A stretch of 64,000 nt of DNA from assembly GCF_011761635.1 (NCBI RefSeq), contig NZ_JAASRN010000001.1:1-64000 (forward strand), read 5' to 3'. The DNA is from Thermonema lapsum. GTDB lineage: Bacteria > Bacteroidota > Bacteroidia > Cytophagales > Thermonemataceae. Below the pieces are notes generated by a model that was not told where the DNA came from, did no database searches, and saw only the letters and a list, made by a program, of their open reading frames with translations. Below are positions 25,716-35,306 of the stretch, in pieces. The number at the start of each line of letters is the position of its first letter. The stretch's first letter is position 1. The position numbers and the translations under genes were made by a program.

Positions 25716-28522
25716 CCTTGAAATAATTGTTCCGAGTTTTTGGGGTCCACACGCAAAAAGCGCACCTTAGCAATGTAGTAATACACGCCCGAAGGCAGTT
25801 CACTGCCGCCACTACTGTTGCCGTCCGGGTTGTAGCGTCCGTTCCAGTTGATAGCCGGGTCAGAAGCCGAATAAAAGACGCGTTTGCCCCAGCGGTTAAC
25901 CACCTCAAACTCTATGCTTTCGACAAACAGCAAGGGCTCCAGTGGGGTGAACACGTCATTGAAGCCATCGCCATTGGGCGTGAATACGTTGGGAAGTTTA
26001 AACTGAATACAGTTGTCCACGCATACTTCATTGCTGAATGCACTTTCATTGCCCGACTGGTCCACTGCTGTGATTACGTAGCAGCCTGCCAGTGAATTCA
26101 AGCCTCCATGTGTGAAGCTAAACTGCGTGCCGCTTACTTCGGCTATAGGACTGCCGTAGCTGGCTTCTGTGTTGGGTTTGTAGTAGATACGGAAGACAGC
26201 TATGTTCGAGGCTTCATATTCACAGCCATTGATGGTTTCGCCACAGCTGCCGCTACCGCTTCCATTTCCATTGTTAAAGCTCCATTGCAGTTGATTGCTG
26301 AAAGGTGGACCCGCCGTGAAATCGAAGGTTGCGCAGTCTATAGCTTGAACACTCAAAACGGGCGGGCACGGAGGCACTTGGTCATCGGGCTGAGCGCTGT
26401 TTATTTGAGAACGGTTAACCAAAGGCACACTCAACGAAGGGTACTCGTTTGTAATGTCGTCGTTGTAATAAGAACCACGCGTAAGTATGTAATAAAAGTA
26501 AGTGGTATTGTCTTGACCAGCGCCGGTGTCTGTGTAAAAGCCGTATTCTGTAACCGTTGGCATGAACTGTGCCAACAGATTAAAACTGCCAGCAGAATTT
26601 AAACTCTGGAAGATGTCATGGTTTTGTAAGGCGTTGCTCCAGGGTGTATTGTAGTCCCAACGCAGGTCGATGCAGTTGCTTTTGGGGGTTAAACTGAGCC
26701 GCACGGTAGAGGCTACGTCCGAAGAATCGACGAAAACAGCGCTGTTGGCATCGGTGGCGTTGCTAAAGAAAGCGATGCGGTAGTGATAGCTTTTATCCAA
26801 GGTATTCAGACCGTTGTCTATGAAACTGATGATGGAACGGTCTGCTGGGTTTACATTGTACAGGCTAAAGACCGGTGTGTTTGCATTGCCATCCAAGCCT
26901 TCGCCCCGGTACACCACATAACCAAAGGGCGAGGGTGGGGTGCCGTTGGGAAACTGAAACGGCTGTATGAAGTTGACTTCTATGCTGCCATTGTTTGCAT
27001 CGGTATTGGTAATATCTACCTTGGTGAACAAAGGCACGTCGATAGCCAAAGCCACACATACCTCATCAGAGGCATAACTTTCGCCCCCTGCGGGTGGTGG
27101 AAACACAGCAGATATGCGATAGCTGTAGCGACGTCCTACCTTCACGCGCTTATCGGTATAAGAAGTGGCGGTAGGGGGCAGCTCGGCAATGGCTACATAA
27201 CCCTGCCCGTCGGGGGCGCCGGTATCACAATTCATGGGGTTGCCCGAAGAGCATCCGTCCTTGCGCCATACAATCAATTTTTGTGCTTTAGCTGCACATA
27301 CATAGGGGTCCCATGTAAGTGTAATCTCATCGTTGGCATTGTCTACATTGGCTTGCAGGTTGACCGGCTTGGGACCTACCACTTTGATGTTCCATACTTT
27401 GATATCCACAAGTGGTTCGCCCAAGCTGGGGGGAGGATTGTCTTGAGCTTTGAATACTATTTGATAGGGTTGTGCGCGGATATGCTCGCAGGAGGGCGCC
27501 CACTGAAAGGTGGTGCCGTCAAAAGAGGCTCTTGGGGCAGGAAAACTGCTGTCGAATACTTGTCCTGTGGCTGTGATTTGCACGCTGTGTCCATCGGGGT
27601 CAGTAGCGGTGATGACTTCGTTGAGGCTTTCTTGAGTAGCTGCCACGCACGCGTCGCCGGGGACTTGCAAAAGCGGGCGACGGTTTGTGGTTTGGGTTAC
27701 TACTATCTGCATGTCGCGCACCACATAGCCCAGAAATACATAACTCACCTGCCCTTGAGCGTTTACCACCTTACGCCACTCTTCCACTTTAATGGCGATG
27801 TTTACACAAGAGCCGTTGGCAAGACCGCCGGGTGCATCCCATGTGACGGTGCCAGTCACGGGGTCGATGCCATAGAACGGCGTGCCGCCCGATTCGGAGA
27901 TGGCACTCAGGTAGTTATTTAAAGGTCTGTAATTAGACACTTCCGTGTCAAAATTTCTTTTGGGTGTTACTAGCTTGAATGAAAGGCTATCGCCATCAGG
28001 GTCATAGGCAGCCGGGTTGTGCAAGAACTTTTGCCCCAAGGCGGCTTGGTCTACCGGAGGTGCCAAGAGGATGGGGCTGTTGTTGACCCCTACAAAAGGC
28101 TGAATGACCAGTTGCGACTCTACGAACAAATCCGTTTCCAGTGCGTTACTCATGTTTACTGTACAACCGTTTCGGAACTGCTCGCGATAGCCTAAGCGAT
28201 AGGTACCTGCTCCGGGAAAGGTATAGGTAAACACATAACGCACCCGTGTGATGAGTGGCGCTACTGGCACTTCGTCCAGAAGTGGAGCCGTCAGCGACAC
28301 GCCGCCGGGTTGAATCACCAAAGTGGCTTGGGGGTCGGCAGGAACGCCGCGTGTGTCTCTATACACTATTAGGGTGATGCGATAGGTGAGCGAGTTAGGG
28401 CTCAGCTGTGAGGCAGTAATTTGTCCAGCGCGCAGGTGGGTGGCATGTGCCACGCTGTAGCTGCTCAAAAAAATGAACCCAAAGATGAGAAAACGAAAGA
28501 TGTTTGTATTGAGCTGTTTCAT
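25694..28522 (-). CDS. Secreted multi-domain protein with gliding-motility / T9SS type B C-terminal domain
   Basis: A 942-residue exported protein. An N-terminal signal peptide (hydrophobic residues 8-26) is followed by beta-rich repeats, including fibronectin-III-like segments around residues 385-480 and 490-720. The last 95 residues are the conserved type B sorting domain: LPNVFTPNGDGFNDVF, then EVVNRWGKRVF and LPSGVYYYI. The type IX machinery uses this end to move proteins to the cell surface. It is the clearest lineage marker in the window and probably an adhesin or surface-filament component (inference). Confidence 0.9.
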   Translation of the reverse strand: MKQLNTNIFRFLIFGFIFLSSYSVAHATHLRAGQITASQLSPNSLTYRITLIVYRDTRGVPADPQATLVIQPGGVSLTAPLLDEVPVAPLITRVRYVFTYTFPGAGTYRLGYREQFRNGCTVNMSNALETDLFVESQLVIQPFVGVNNSPILLAPPVDQAALGQKFLHNPAAYDPDGDSLSFKLVTPKRNFDTEVSNYRPLNNYLSAISESGGTPFYGIDPVTGTVTWDAPGGLANGSCVNIAIKVEEWRKVVNAQGQVSYVFLGYVVRDMQIVVTQTTNRRPLLQVPGDACVAATQESLNEVITATDPDGHSVQITATGQVFDSSFPAPRASFDGTTFQWAPSCEHIRAQPYQIVFKAQDNPPPSLGEPLVDIKVWNIKVVGPKPVNLQANVDNANDEITLTWDPYVCAAKAQKLIVWRKDGCSSGNPMNCDTGAPDGQGYVAIAELPPTATSYTDKRVKVGRRYSYRISAVFPPPAGGESYASDEVCVALAIDVPLFTKVDITNTDANNGSIEVNFIQPFQFPNGTPPSPFGYVVYRGEGLDGNANTPVFSLYNVNPADRSIISFIDNGLNTLDKSYHYRIAFFSNATDANSAVFVDSSDVASTVRLSLTPKSNCIDLRWDYNTPWSNALQNHDIFQSLNSAGSFNLLAQFMPTVTEYGFYTDTGAGQDNTTYFYYILTRGSYYNDDITNEYPSLSVPLVNRSQINSAQPDDQVPPCPPVLSVQAIDCATFDFTAGPPFSNQLQWSFNNGNGSGSGSCGETINGCEYEASNIAVFRIYYKPNTEASYGSPIAEVSGTQFSFTHGGLNSLAGCYVITAVDQSGNESAFSNEVCVDNCIQFKLPNVFTPNGDGFNDVFTPLEPLLFVESIEFEVVNRWGKRVFYSASDPAINWNGRYNPDGNSSGGSELPSGVYYYIAKVRFLRVDPKNSEQLFQGWIHLLR

Positions 28523-28569
28523 AGTTGGTATTTAATGCAAGCCTTATGCAAAGGACGTTGAAATCAAAA

Positions 28570-28577
28570 CAAATTTA
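28570..28577 (-). promoter_or_regulatory. -7 box for the gliding-type protein gene
   Basis: TAAATTTG on the minus strand, 47 bases upstream of the start at 28522, matches TAnnTTTG exactly. The -33 region at the expected spacing reads GTTT, a poor match. It lies back to back with the sdh promoter. Confidence 0.5.
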
Positions 28578-28644
28578 CAATATCTTGTCATATTCGGAAA
28601 CGAAAAAAGTTCTTGTTTAGATACATTCAAAATAAAACTGTGCT

Positions 28645-28676
28645 TTTGCTTTCTATCATACAGTGGTGTAAATTTG
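28645..28676 (+). promoter_or_regulatory. Promoter of the sdhCAB operon
   Basis: TTTG (28645-28648), 20 bases, then TAAATTTG (28669-28676): a complete match to the Bacteroidota promoter. Initiation near 28683 would exclude the in-frame start at 28674 and leave a leader of about 60 bases before the ATG at 28743. Confidence 0.85.
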
Positions 28677-28742
28677 GAGCGTACAATTAAAACAACTTTC
28701 TTAAACGGTTCATTTATACTTTACAAAAAGCTAAAAAAAACT

Positions 28743-29423
28743 ATGAGTTGGATAGCTGAAACACTCACGAGCTCGGTAGGGCGCAAGTTGATTATGGCGC
28801 TTACCGGCTTTTTTTTGATTCTCTTCATCATTGTGCATCTGTCGGGTAACCTACAGCTGCTCTTGAATGATGGCGGAGAACAGTTCAACAAGTATGCGCA
28901 CTTCATGGGGCACAACCCCCTGATTCAAACAATCTCTATTTTAAACTTCACTTTCATTCTTCTGCACGTGATTACTTCCATCATCCTGACGCGTCGCAAC
29001 AGCGAAGCGCGCCCGGTGAAGTATTATGTGTCGCGCATGCAAAACAGCAGCACTTGGGCATCACGCAACATGGGCTTGCTGGGCTCTATTATTTTCATCT
29101 TCTTGGTAGTGCACTTAGCCAATTTCTGGTTTAAAATGAAATTTGGTGCTGTGCCTATGGTAGAGTACGACGGAGCTCAGTACAAGAACTTGTTTTTGGT
29201 GGTGAAAGAAGCTTTCCAGCAAGAATGGATAGTTGCCCTTTACGTGCTTTCGATGGTTGCGTTGGGATATCACCTCTCTCATGGTTTCATGAGTGCCTTT
29301 CGCACTTTCGGGTTGCATCACCGTAAGTATAACGGTTTTATTAAAGGACTGGGCATTGCTTTCTCTATTGCCGTAGCCATTGGCTATGCCATCATTCCTG
29401 TTATCATCTATTTCAGATATTAA
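28743..29423 (+). CDS. sdhC: Succinate dehydrogenase cytochrome b558 subunit
   Basis: A 226-residue membrane anchor with five transmembrane helices, the fused b558 type that needs no SdhD. Candidate heme-ligand histidines lie in IVHLSGNLQ, LHVITSII, VVHLANFW and LSHGFMSAF. It passes electrons from the SdhAB head to menaquinone. The ATG at 28743 places MSWIAETLTSSVGRK at the N-terminus, as in relatives, and fits the promoter position. sdhA starts 26 bases after it. Confidence 0.92.
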   Translation: MSWIAETLTSSVGRKLIMALTGFFLILFIIVHLSGNLQLLLNDGGEQFNKYAHFMGHNPLIQTISILNFTFILLHVITSIILTRRNSEARPVKYYVSRMQNSSTWASRNMGLLGSIIFIFLVVHLANFWFKMKFGAVPMVEYDGAQYKNLFLVVKEAFQQEWIVALYVLSMVALGYHLSHGFMSAFRTFGLHHRKYNGFIKGLGIAFSIAVAIGYAIIPVIIYFRY

Positions 29424-29449
29424 CCCATAAAGATTAAAACAAGCAGACT

Positions 29450-31411
29450 ATGAGCACTGTAGCAATCGACATTGATATAAAATTGGACGCCAAAATCCCC
29501 GAAGGACCCTTAGCCGAAAAGTGGGAAAGACACAAGTTTAATATTAAACTGGTAAATCCTGCCAATAAACGTAAGTACGATATCATTGTAGTGGGTACCG
29601 GGCTTGCGGGTGCTTCGGCTGCGGCTACTTTGGCAGAGTTAGGGTACAATGTAAAAGCATTCTGTTTTCAAGATAGTCCGCGCCGTGCTCACAGCATTGC
29701 AGCTCAAGGGGGTATCAATGCTGCCAAGAACTACCAAGGCGATGGCGACAGTATCTTCCGTTTGTTCTATGATACCATCAAAGGGGGAGACTACCGTTCC
29801 CGTGAAGCCAACGTGTATCGCTTGGCGCAGCTGAGTGTCAACATCATCGACCAAGCCGTAGCGCAAGGAGTGCCCTTCGCTCGTGAATATGGCGGTTTGC
29901 TTGCCAACCGCTCATTTGGTGGGGCTCAGGTGTCTCGTACTTTCTACGCCAAAGGACAAACCGGGCAGCAGCTGTTGTTGGGTGCCTACTCAGCCTTGAT
30001 GCGTCAAGTCGCTGCCGGCAAAGTGCAGATGTTCCCTCGCACTGAGCTGCTGGATGTGGTTGTGATTGACGGCAAAGCCCGTGGCATCGTTACCCGTAAC
30101 CTGATTACCGGCAAGATAGAGTCTCACTCGGCACATGCCGTAGTGTTGGCTACCGGTGGATACGGCAACGTATTTTACCTGTCAACCAATGCCATGGGGT
30201 CCAATGGCTCGGCAGCATGGCGTGCTTACAAGAAAGGCGCTTGTTTTGCAAACCCTTGCTTCACTCAAATTCACCCCACTTGTATTCCTGTTTCGGGGCA
30301 CTACCAGTCGAAACTGACCCTCATGTCGGAGTCGTTGCGCAACGATGGACGTGTGTGGGTACCCAAGACGGTAGAAGATGCTGAAAAAATTCGTCGTGGA
30401 GAGCTGCATCCCAACGACCTGCCCGAAGACCGTCGCGATTACTATCTCGAACGCAAGTACCCCTCTTTTGGTAACTTGGTACCTCGCGACGTGGCTTCAC
30501 GCAACGCCAAATATGTGTGCGATGAAGGTCGTGGTGTAGGTTCTACTGGTTTGGCGGTATTTCTGGATTTCCGTGATGCCATCAAGCGCGACGGCAGAGC
30601 TGTGATTGAAGCCAAATATGGCAACCTGTTCGATATGTACATGCGCATCACCGGGGAAAACCCCTACGAGGTGCCCATGAAAATATATCCTGCTGTGCAC
30701 TATACGATGGGTGGCTTGTGGGTAGATTACAACTTGATGACCACCATTCCCGGTTTGTATGCCATTGGTGAGTGCAACTTCTCTGACCATGGTGCCAACC
30801 GTTTGGGTGCCAGTGCCTTGATGCAAGGTTTGGCAGATGGTTACTTCATCCTGCCCTATACTATTGGCGATTACTTGGCAGGCATGCCCTATGAAAAAGT
30901 GCCGACTACTCACCCCGCTTTCAAAGATGCCGAGCGTGAGGTGGAAAACCGCATTAAAAAGCTGCTGAGCAGCAACGGTAAGCGCACAGTGGACGAGTTC
31001 CATAGAGAGCTGGGCAAAATCATGTGGGATTACTGCGGCATGTCGCGTAATGCCGAAGGATTGATGAAAGCTCGTGAAATGGTAGTGAAGCTGCGCGAAG
31101 AGTTTTGGTCTGACTTGAAAATGACAGGAGTGAACGAAGAGTTCAACCAAACCTTGGAAAAAGCATTGCGCGTGGCTGACTTCTTCGAGTTGGCAGAGCT
31201 TATGATTGTCGATGCCTTGCATCGCAACGAGTCTTGCGGTGGTCATTTCCGTGAAGAATATCAAACACCCGATGGCGAAGCCTTGCGTAATGACGAAGAA
31301 TATGCCTACGTGGCAGCATGGCAGTACACTGGCGACGGCAACGAGCCCGTCTTACATAAAGAACCTTTAGTGTTCGAAAACGTGAAGCTAACCCAAAGAA
31401 GTTACAAATAA
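29450..31411 (+). CDS. sdhA: Succinate dehydrogenase / fumarate reductase flavoprotein subunit
   Basis: A 653-residue flavoprotein of the Bacteroidota class. The FAD dinucleotide motif is [14 protein letters not shown]. The histidine that carries covalent FAD is in [14 protein letters not shown], and the active-site region includes [10 protein letters not shown] and the late [15 protein letters not shown]. It oxidises succinate to fumarate in the TCA cycle at the cytoplasmic face of the membrane. It sits between sdhC and sdhB in one operon. Confidence 0.96.
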   Translation: MSTVAIDIDIKLDAKIPEGPLAEKWERHKFNIKLVNPANKRKYDIIVVGTGLAGASAAATLAELGYNVKAFCFQDSPRRAHSIAAQGGINAAKNYQGDGDSIFRLFYDTIKGGDYRSREANVYRLAQLSVNIIDQAVAQGVPFAREYGGLLANRSFGGAQVSRTFYAKGQTGQQLLLGAYSALMRQVAAGKVQMFPRTELLDVVVIDGKARGIVTRNLITGKIESHSAHAVVLATGGYGNVFYLSTNAMGSNGSAAWRAYKKGACFANPCFTQIHPTCIPVSGHYQSKLTLMSESLRNDGRVWVPKTVEDAEKIRRGELHPNDLPEDRRDYYLERKYPSFGNLVPRDVASRNAKYVCDEGRGVGSTGLAVFLDFRDAIKRDGRAVIEAKYGNLFDMYMRITGENPYEVPMKIYPAVHYTMGGLWVDYNLMTTIPGLYAIGECNFSDHGANRLGASALMQGLADGYFILPYTIGDYLAGMPYEKVPTTHPAFKDAEREVENRIKKLLSSNGKRTVDEFHRELGKIMWDYCGMSRNAEGLMKAREMVVKLREEFWSDLKMTGVNEEFNQTLEKALRVADFFELAELMIVDALHRNESCGGHFREEYQTPDGEALRNDEEYAYVAAWQYTGDGNEPVLHKEPLVFENVKLTQRSYK

Positions 31412-31427
31412 CAAACCCCCAAGAGCT

Positions 31428-32207
31428 ATGAAATTGACTCTCAAAATATGGCGTCAAAAAAATGCAAACGATAAAGGGCGTTTCGTTACCTACCAGGTAG
31501 ACGACGTGTCGCCCGACATGTCTTTCCTTGAAATGCTGGATGTGCTCAATGAAAGCCTCATCCACAAAGGGGAAGACCCCGTGGCTTTTGACCACGACTG
31601 TCGCGAGGGTATCTGTGGTATGTGTAGCCTTTACATCAACGGCAAACCCCACGGACCTGAGCAAACCACCACTTGCCAGTTACACATGCGCAGCTTCAAA
31701 GATGGCGATACCATTGTGATTGAGCCTTGGCGTGCCAAGCCCTTCCCGGTAGTAAAAGATTTGGTGGTGGACCGCAGTGCTTTTGACCGCATCATTCAAG
31801 CCGGCGGCTATATTTCTGTGAATACGGGCTCAGCACAAGATGCCAATAATATTCCAATCCCCAAAGACAAAGCCAGCGAGGCTTTCGATGCAGCTACTTG
31901 CATTGGCTGTGGCGCTTGTGTGGCAGCTTGCAAGAACGCATCGGCTATGCTGTTTGTGGCTGCCAAAGTATCTCACTTGGCATTACTGCCCCAAGGCGAC
32001 CCCGAACGTGCCATCCGGGTATCGAAAATGATAGCCCAAATGGATGCCGAAGGCTTTGGGGCTTGCACCAACACCGGTGCTTGTGAGGCGGAGTGCCCCA
32101 AAGGTATTTCGGTGAAAAACATCGCCCGCCTCAATCGCGAATATTTGCGTGCGAAGTTTATCGAAGAGGTAGATAAGCCTCTCGAAGAGTTGGCAGAAGA
32201 AAACTAA
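31428..32207 (+). CDS. sdhB: Succinate dehydrogenase iron-sulfur subunit
   Basis: A 259-residue iron-sulfur protein. The plant-type [2Fe-2S] site is in [16 protein letters not shown]. The [4Fe-4S] and [3Fe-4S] ligands are in [15 protein letters not shown] and the later [15 protein letters not shown]. It moves electrons from SdhA FAD to the SdhC quinone site. It begins 16 bases after sdhA and is followed by a strong terminator. Confidence 0.96.
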   Translation: MKLTLKIWRQKNANDKGRFVTYQVDDVSPDMSFLEMLDVLNESLIHKGEDPVAFDHDCREGICGMCSLYINGKPHGPEQTTTCQLHMRSFKDGDTIVIEPWRAKPFPVVKDLVVDRSAFDRIIQAGGYISVNTGSAQDANNIPIPKDKASEAFDAATCIGCGACVAACKNASAMLFVAAKVSHLALLPQGDPERAIRVSKMIAQMDAEGFGACTNTGACEAECPKGISVKNIARLNREYLRAKFIEEVDKPLEELAEEN

Positions 32208-32228
32208 GAGCAGCAGTTTTACAAAGCG

Positions 32229-32257
32229 GCGGCTTGTCTTCGGGCAAGCCGCTTTTT
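32229..32257 (+). terminator. Terminator of the sdhCAB operon
   Basis: GCGGCTTG (32229-32236) pairs with CAAGCCGC (32245-32252) around an 8-base loop, followed by five T and a further T-rich tract. It lies 21 bases after the sdhB stop. Confidence 0.85.
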
Positions 32258-32414
32258 CTTTTTACTCTGTATTTTCAAAGACAAAATGGCAGCTTTTATG
32301 CCTTTTTGCACATGGGTATAATCTTTGAAGTGGTTCGTAGAAAAAGGCAGGCTTATGGGCAACCACTAAGCCCTGTCTTTTGGTTCTCTATAAAATAGAA
32401 AAGGAGGATAGCCT

Positions 32415-33329
32415 ATGGAATTTATCGACTATTATCAAGTGCTAGGAGTGGACAGAAACGCCTCAACCGATGATATAAAAAAGGCTTATCGCAAGCTGGC
32501 GCGCAAGTATCACCCAGATGTAAACCCGGACAACCCAGAAGCCGAAGCTAAATTCAAGCAAATCAATGAGGCGTATGAAGTCTTGAGTGACCCTGAAAAG
32601 CGTAAAAAATATGACCAATTTGGGGCACAGTGGAAACACGCCGACCAGTTTAATCAACAATATGGAGGGCAAGGCGGCGGATATTATACTTATACCAACT
32701 TCGGGGATGCCGATTTTGGGGAATATTCCGATTTCTCGGACTTCTTCAAAACCATCTTTGGAGACATGTTTGCTGGCGGGGGGGCGCGCCGGCGTACGCG
32801 CATGTCCATGAAAGGCGAAGATGTGCGCGTGACGCTTACCCTTCCCCTGGTTGAGACACTTAGCACCCACAAGCGTGTCATAGAATTCAATGGAAAAAAA
32901 CTGCGCATTACTGTGCCCGCAGGTATTAAAGATGGACAAAGCATTCGTATTAAAGAGCAAGGGGGCGCAGGTGTGAACGGCGGACCCAACGGCGACTTGT
33001 ACATTACCTTCCACATCACGCCCGACCCGCGTTTTCGTGTAGAGGGCGAAGATTTGTACATGACCCATGAAGTCGATTTATACACTTTAATATTAGGTGG
33101 CGAAACAGAAATAGACACCCTGTACGGGCGGGTGAAGGCTAAAATAAAACCAGAAACCCAGAACAATACCAAAATCAGATTGAAAGGGAAGGGGCTGCCC
33201 AAATACAAGCATGAAGAACAAAAAGGCGACTTGTATGTAACGCTTCAAGCCCGCTTGCCACAGGGGCTAAGCAAAGAAGAAAAAGACTTATTCAGCCAAT
33301 TGGCTGAGTTAAGAAAACAAAAAGCATAA
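32415..33329 (+). CDS. cbpA: DnaJ-class co-chaperone CbpA
   Basis: A 304-residue type II J-protein. The N-terminal J domain (1-70) has the HPD motif in [15 protein letters not shown]-rich linker with the [13 protein letters not shown] stretch follows, then two C-terminal substrate-binding domains with no zinc finger between them, which separates it from DnaJ. It stimulates DnaK ATPase. It is preceded by AAGGAGG nine bases before the ATG, a rare clear Shine-Dalgarno here. The modulator gene cbpM follows 6 bases later. Confidence 0.92.
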   Translation: MEFIDYYQVLGVDRNASTDDIKKAYRKLARKYHPDVNPDNPEAEAKFKQINEAYEVLSDPEKRKKYDQFGAQWKHADQFNQQYGGQGGGYYTYTNFGDADFGEYSDFSDFFKTIFGDMFAGGGARRRTRMSMKGEDVRVTLTLPLVETLSTHKRVIEFNGKKLRITVPAGIKDGQSIRIKEQGGAGVNGGPNGDLYITFHITPDPRFRVEGEDLYMTHEVDLYTLILGGETEIDTLYGRVKAKIKPETQNNTKIRLKGKGLPKYKHEEQKGDLYVTLQARLPQGLSKEEKDLFSQLAELRKQKA

Positions 33330-33335
33330 AGAACT

Positions 33336-33650
33336 ATGGCAAGAATACACATTCAACGCATCATAGAATATTATGAAGTACCGGCTTCTTTATGGCAGGA
33401 GCTGGTGGACTTTGGCTTGATACCTCTGATACATACAGAAGAAGGGGATTTTGTGGAAGATGATATGTTGGCGCATGTAGAGCGTGTACTACGCTTGGCG
33501 CTTGATTTCGGAGTGAATAAAGAAGGCATAGAAATTATTTGCCATATGCGTGAAGAATTGAGTCGTGTGCGGCGTGAACTGCTTAGTTTAAGGCAGCGTG
33601 CCTACCTACCTCGCGATAACAACGGACAACTGCTGTTTGAAGCGAACTGA
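33336..33650 (+). CDS. cbpM: Chaperone modulator CbpM
   Basis: A 104-residue MerR-like helical protein of the CbpM type that binds the J domain of CbpA and restrains it. The helix-turn-helix-like start (IQRIIEYYEVP), the acidic EEGDFVEDDM segment and a C-terminal coiled coil (MREELSRVRRELLSLRQR) fit the family. Its position directly after cbpA is the usual one and strengthens the call. Confidence 0.85.
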   Translation: MARIHIQRIIEYYEVPASLWQELVDFGLIPLIHTEEGDFVEDDMLAHVERVLRLALDFGVNKEGIEIICHMREELSRVRRELLSLRQRAYLPRDNNGQLLFEAN

Positions 33651-33663
33651 GTCGTAGGCTATA

Positions 33664-33711
33664 AAGCAAGAAAGAGGGCGCTCGTTTAAACGAGCGCCCT
33701 CTTTCTTGCTT
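33664..33711. terminator. 48-base perfect palindrome, bidirectional terminator
   Basis: The sequence is an uninterrupted inverted repeat: the left half 33664-33687 is the exact complement of 33688-33711. GC-rich GAGGGCGCTCG arms are flanked by A- and T-rich ends. It lies 13 bases after the cbpM stop and 5 bases after the 3' end of the convergent tRNA-Leu, so it can stop transcription from both sides. Confidence 0.85.
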
Positions 33712-33716
33712 AGCTG

Positions 33717-33800
33717 TGCTCGCGGGGGGATTCGAACCCCCACGCCCCAACGGGCACCACCCCCTCAAGATGGCGTGTCTACCAATTCCACCACACGAGC
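33717..33800 (-). tRNA. tRNA-Leu (anticodon GAG)
   Basis: An 84-base class II cloverleaf on the minus strand. The acceptor arm GCTCGTG pairs with CGCGAGC, with discriminator A. The anticodon stem CCATC/GGTGG holds the loop TTGAGGG, giving GAG. It has a long variable arm and the T loop GGTTCGAATCC. CCA is not encoded. Confidence 0.95.
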
Positions 33801-33825
33801 TTGCCTTGGTAGCATTTAGCGATGG

Positions 33826-33857
33826 CAAAGGTATAACGATTTTGCCAATCGTGCAAG
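33826..33857 (-). promoter_or_regulatory. Promoter of tRNA-Leu
   Basis: On the minus strand CTTG (33854-33857, 3 of 4 to TTTG), 20 bases, then TACCTTTG (33826-33833). The -7 octamer is identical to that of the tRNA-Ser promoter. The mature tRNA begins 25 bases downstream of the box, so a short 5' leader must be removed. Confidence 0.7.
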
Positions 33858-33922
33858 TAGTAAGCGCATTTTTTTAAACAGAAAGGGCGCCAGTTCGGCA
33901 CCCTTTGATGAACTTTGATTTT

Positions 33923-35011
33923 TTAATATCTGAGTATCATGGCTATGCGGTCATACTTTTCGAGTGTGCCATCTGGCACAAACACTACCTGACCACCAAA
34001 TTGCAATACGGTTTCCACGATATCATCTACTAAGTCGTCGATAACCCCTGGTGCTTTAGGGTCGACATCGAAGAACAAACGGTTATCTTCTATCTTGGCA
34101 GCTTGTTGATAACCTTCTTCTACAAAGAGCAGGCGTCCGCGCCCTTCTTGGGCAGTACGATACACTTCATTGATGCCGGAAGCAGCTAACTTTTCTTTAA
34201 ATGCCTTCTCCAGTTCTCCGAGCATCTCTTTGCGGCGTTCTGCCAAAAATTGCTCTACGGTGGCTTGTGCTTTTTCTGCTAACTCATGGGCTTGGGCAGC
34301 ATCGTAGCTGCCCTCTACGCTGCCAATAATGAGCTGCGGATGGTCGGCAACTTCTTTATAGTAGCCTATGTTTTTGGTATCACCAAAAAGTATCAAATGT
34401 CCACTTTTGTTGTTTTTATAGATTTCCCAAAATAGCTTGTCTGCGCGGTTGAAGAACTCTTTGAGTTTGTTTTCTACTTCATGTGCATTGCCATTGTCAA
34501 TGATTTTTTTCTCACTGAAAGTGGGTTCCAACGGGAAGCCGCCTTCGCTTACCTCTTCTATTTGCTTGCCAATACCAGCGAATAGACGCACCTTCGATTT
34601 GCTGAGAACCATCGCATAGTAGTAGTCTGTTTTATGTAGTGCGCGTAAAATGTCGCGTATTTCAAAAGAACCATCTATTACGGTGCGTGCTTCGGGGCTT
34701 ACGGGTAGCCGCAAATATTCGCTTACTGAAGGACTGACAAACAATGCCAATCCTTCGGTGTTGTATTGGTGGTCGATTTGAGTAGCCAAAGTCTCCAGTT
34801 TGCTGTATATTTCTTCTGCTGCTTTTTTATCTGCCTCTTGTAAAAGGCGAACTTTTGCCTCTTTCATAAGGTCTTTGAGCAAAACGGGGTCTTTGGCATT
34901 CTCGGGATGGGTGCGGTGTGTAGGCAAGGTGATGGTAACACACGGAAACTCTCTCACTTGTATGAGTTCCTTCAACACCTTGTTGAGTTGTTTGTTGCTT
35001 ACAGTGGTCAT
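33923..35011 (-). CDS. BaeRF-family (bacterial archaeo-eukaryotic release-factor-like) protein
   Basis: A 362-residue soluble protein resembling the bacterial eRF1-like BaeRF families: an N-terminal alpha/beta domain beginning QLNKVLKELIQVREFPCVTITLPTHR and a C-terminal region with VVFVPDGTLEKYDRIAMILRY. Its role is unproven; the families are suggested to act on ribosomes or in stress. I prefer the ATG at 35011, because AGGAGG lies 7 bases before it but only 1 base before the ATG at 35017. It diverges from the desaturase gene across a region with repeats. Confidence 0.65.
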   Translation of the reverse strand: MTTVSNKQLNKVLKELIQVREFPCVTITLPTHRTHPENAKDPVLLKDLMKEAKVRLLQEADKKAAEEIYSKLETLATQIDHQYNTEGLALFVSPSVSEYLRLPVSPEARTVIDGSFEIRDILRALHKTDYYYAMVLSKSKVRLFAGIGKQIEEVSEGGFPLEPTFSEKKIIDNGNAHEVENKLKEFFNRADKLFWEIYKNNKSGHLILFGDTKNIGYYKEVADHPQLIIGSVEGSYDAAQAHELAEKAQATVEQFLAERRKEMLGELEKAFKEKLAASGINEVYRTAQEGRGRLLFVEEGYQQAAKIEDNRLFFDVDPKAPGVIDDLVDDIVETVLQFGGQVVFVPDGTLEKYDRIAMILRY

Positions 35012-35141
35012 AGTCATTCCTCCTTTTTGATGGGTGTTAGTTGAACATGTCGATTTCTTCTTGATGTGCTTAAAAAAGGTATCAAAAAAGATGCACTCTC
35101 TGTAGCAAGCGCTATATTGTCAACGTAGTAAAAGTTTTTTG

Positions 35142-35183
35142 GACAAAATTTCAGTTTTGTATAGTGTAAACTGACAAAATTTC
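35142..35183. repeat. Direct and inverted repeats between the BaeRF and desaturase genes
   Basis: GACAAAATTTC occurs at 35142-35152 and again at 35173-35183. Between them TCAGTTT (35151-35157) and AAACTGA (35168-35174) form an inverted repeat with a 10-base spacer. The nested symmetry in a 295-base divergent intergenic region looks like a regulator-binding site. No full consensus promoter was found for either gene. Confidence 0.5.
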
Positions 35184-35306
35184 GTATGTTGCCAAAAACA
35201 ATAGCCTTTTCTATAGGTTTTACCTTCTGTTAACCACACGTCATTTGCAAATATTTTTACCGCATTTCCTATTCAATCATTTTAATCATCATCAATTCAT
35301 TGTTTT

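Noticed and set aside
26783-27922. 379-residue frame antisense to the gliding-type protein gene
   Set aside because: It lies wholly opposite a well-supported coding gene and its product has no family features; long antisense frames are common in G+C-balanced genes.
30497-31264. 255-residue frame antisense to sdhA
   Set aside because: Shadow of the highly conserved sdhA gene; rich in His and Gln as expected from antisense reading.
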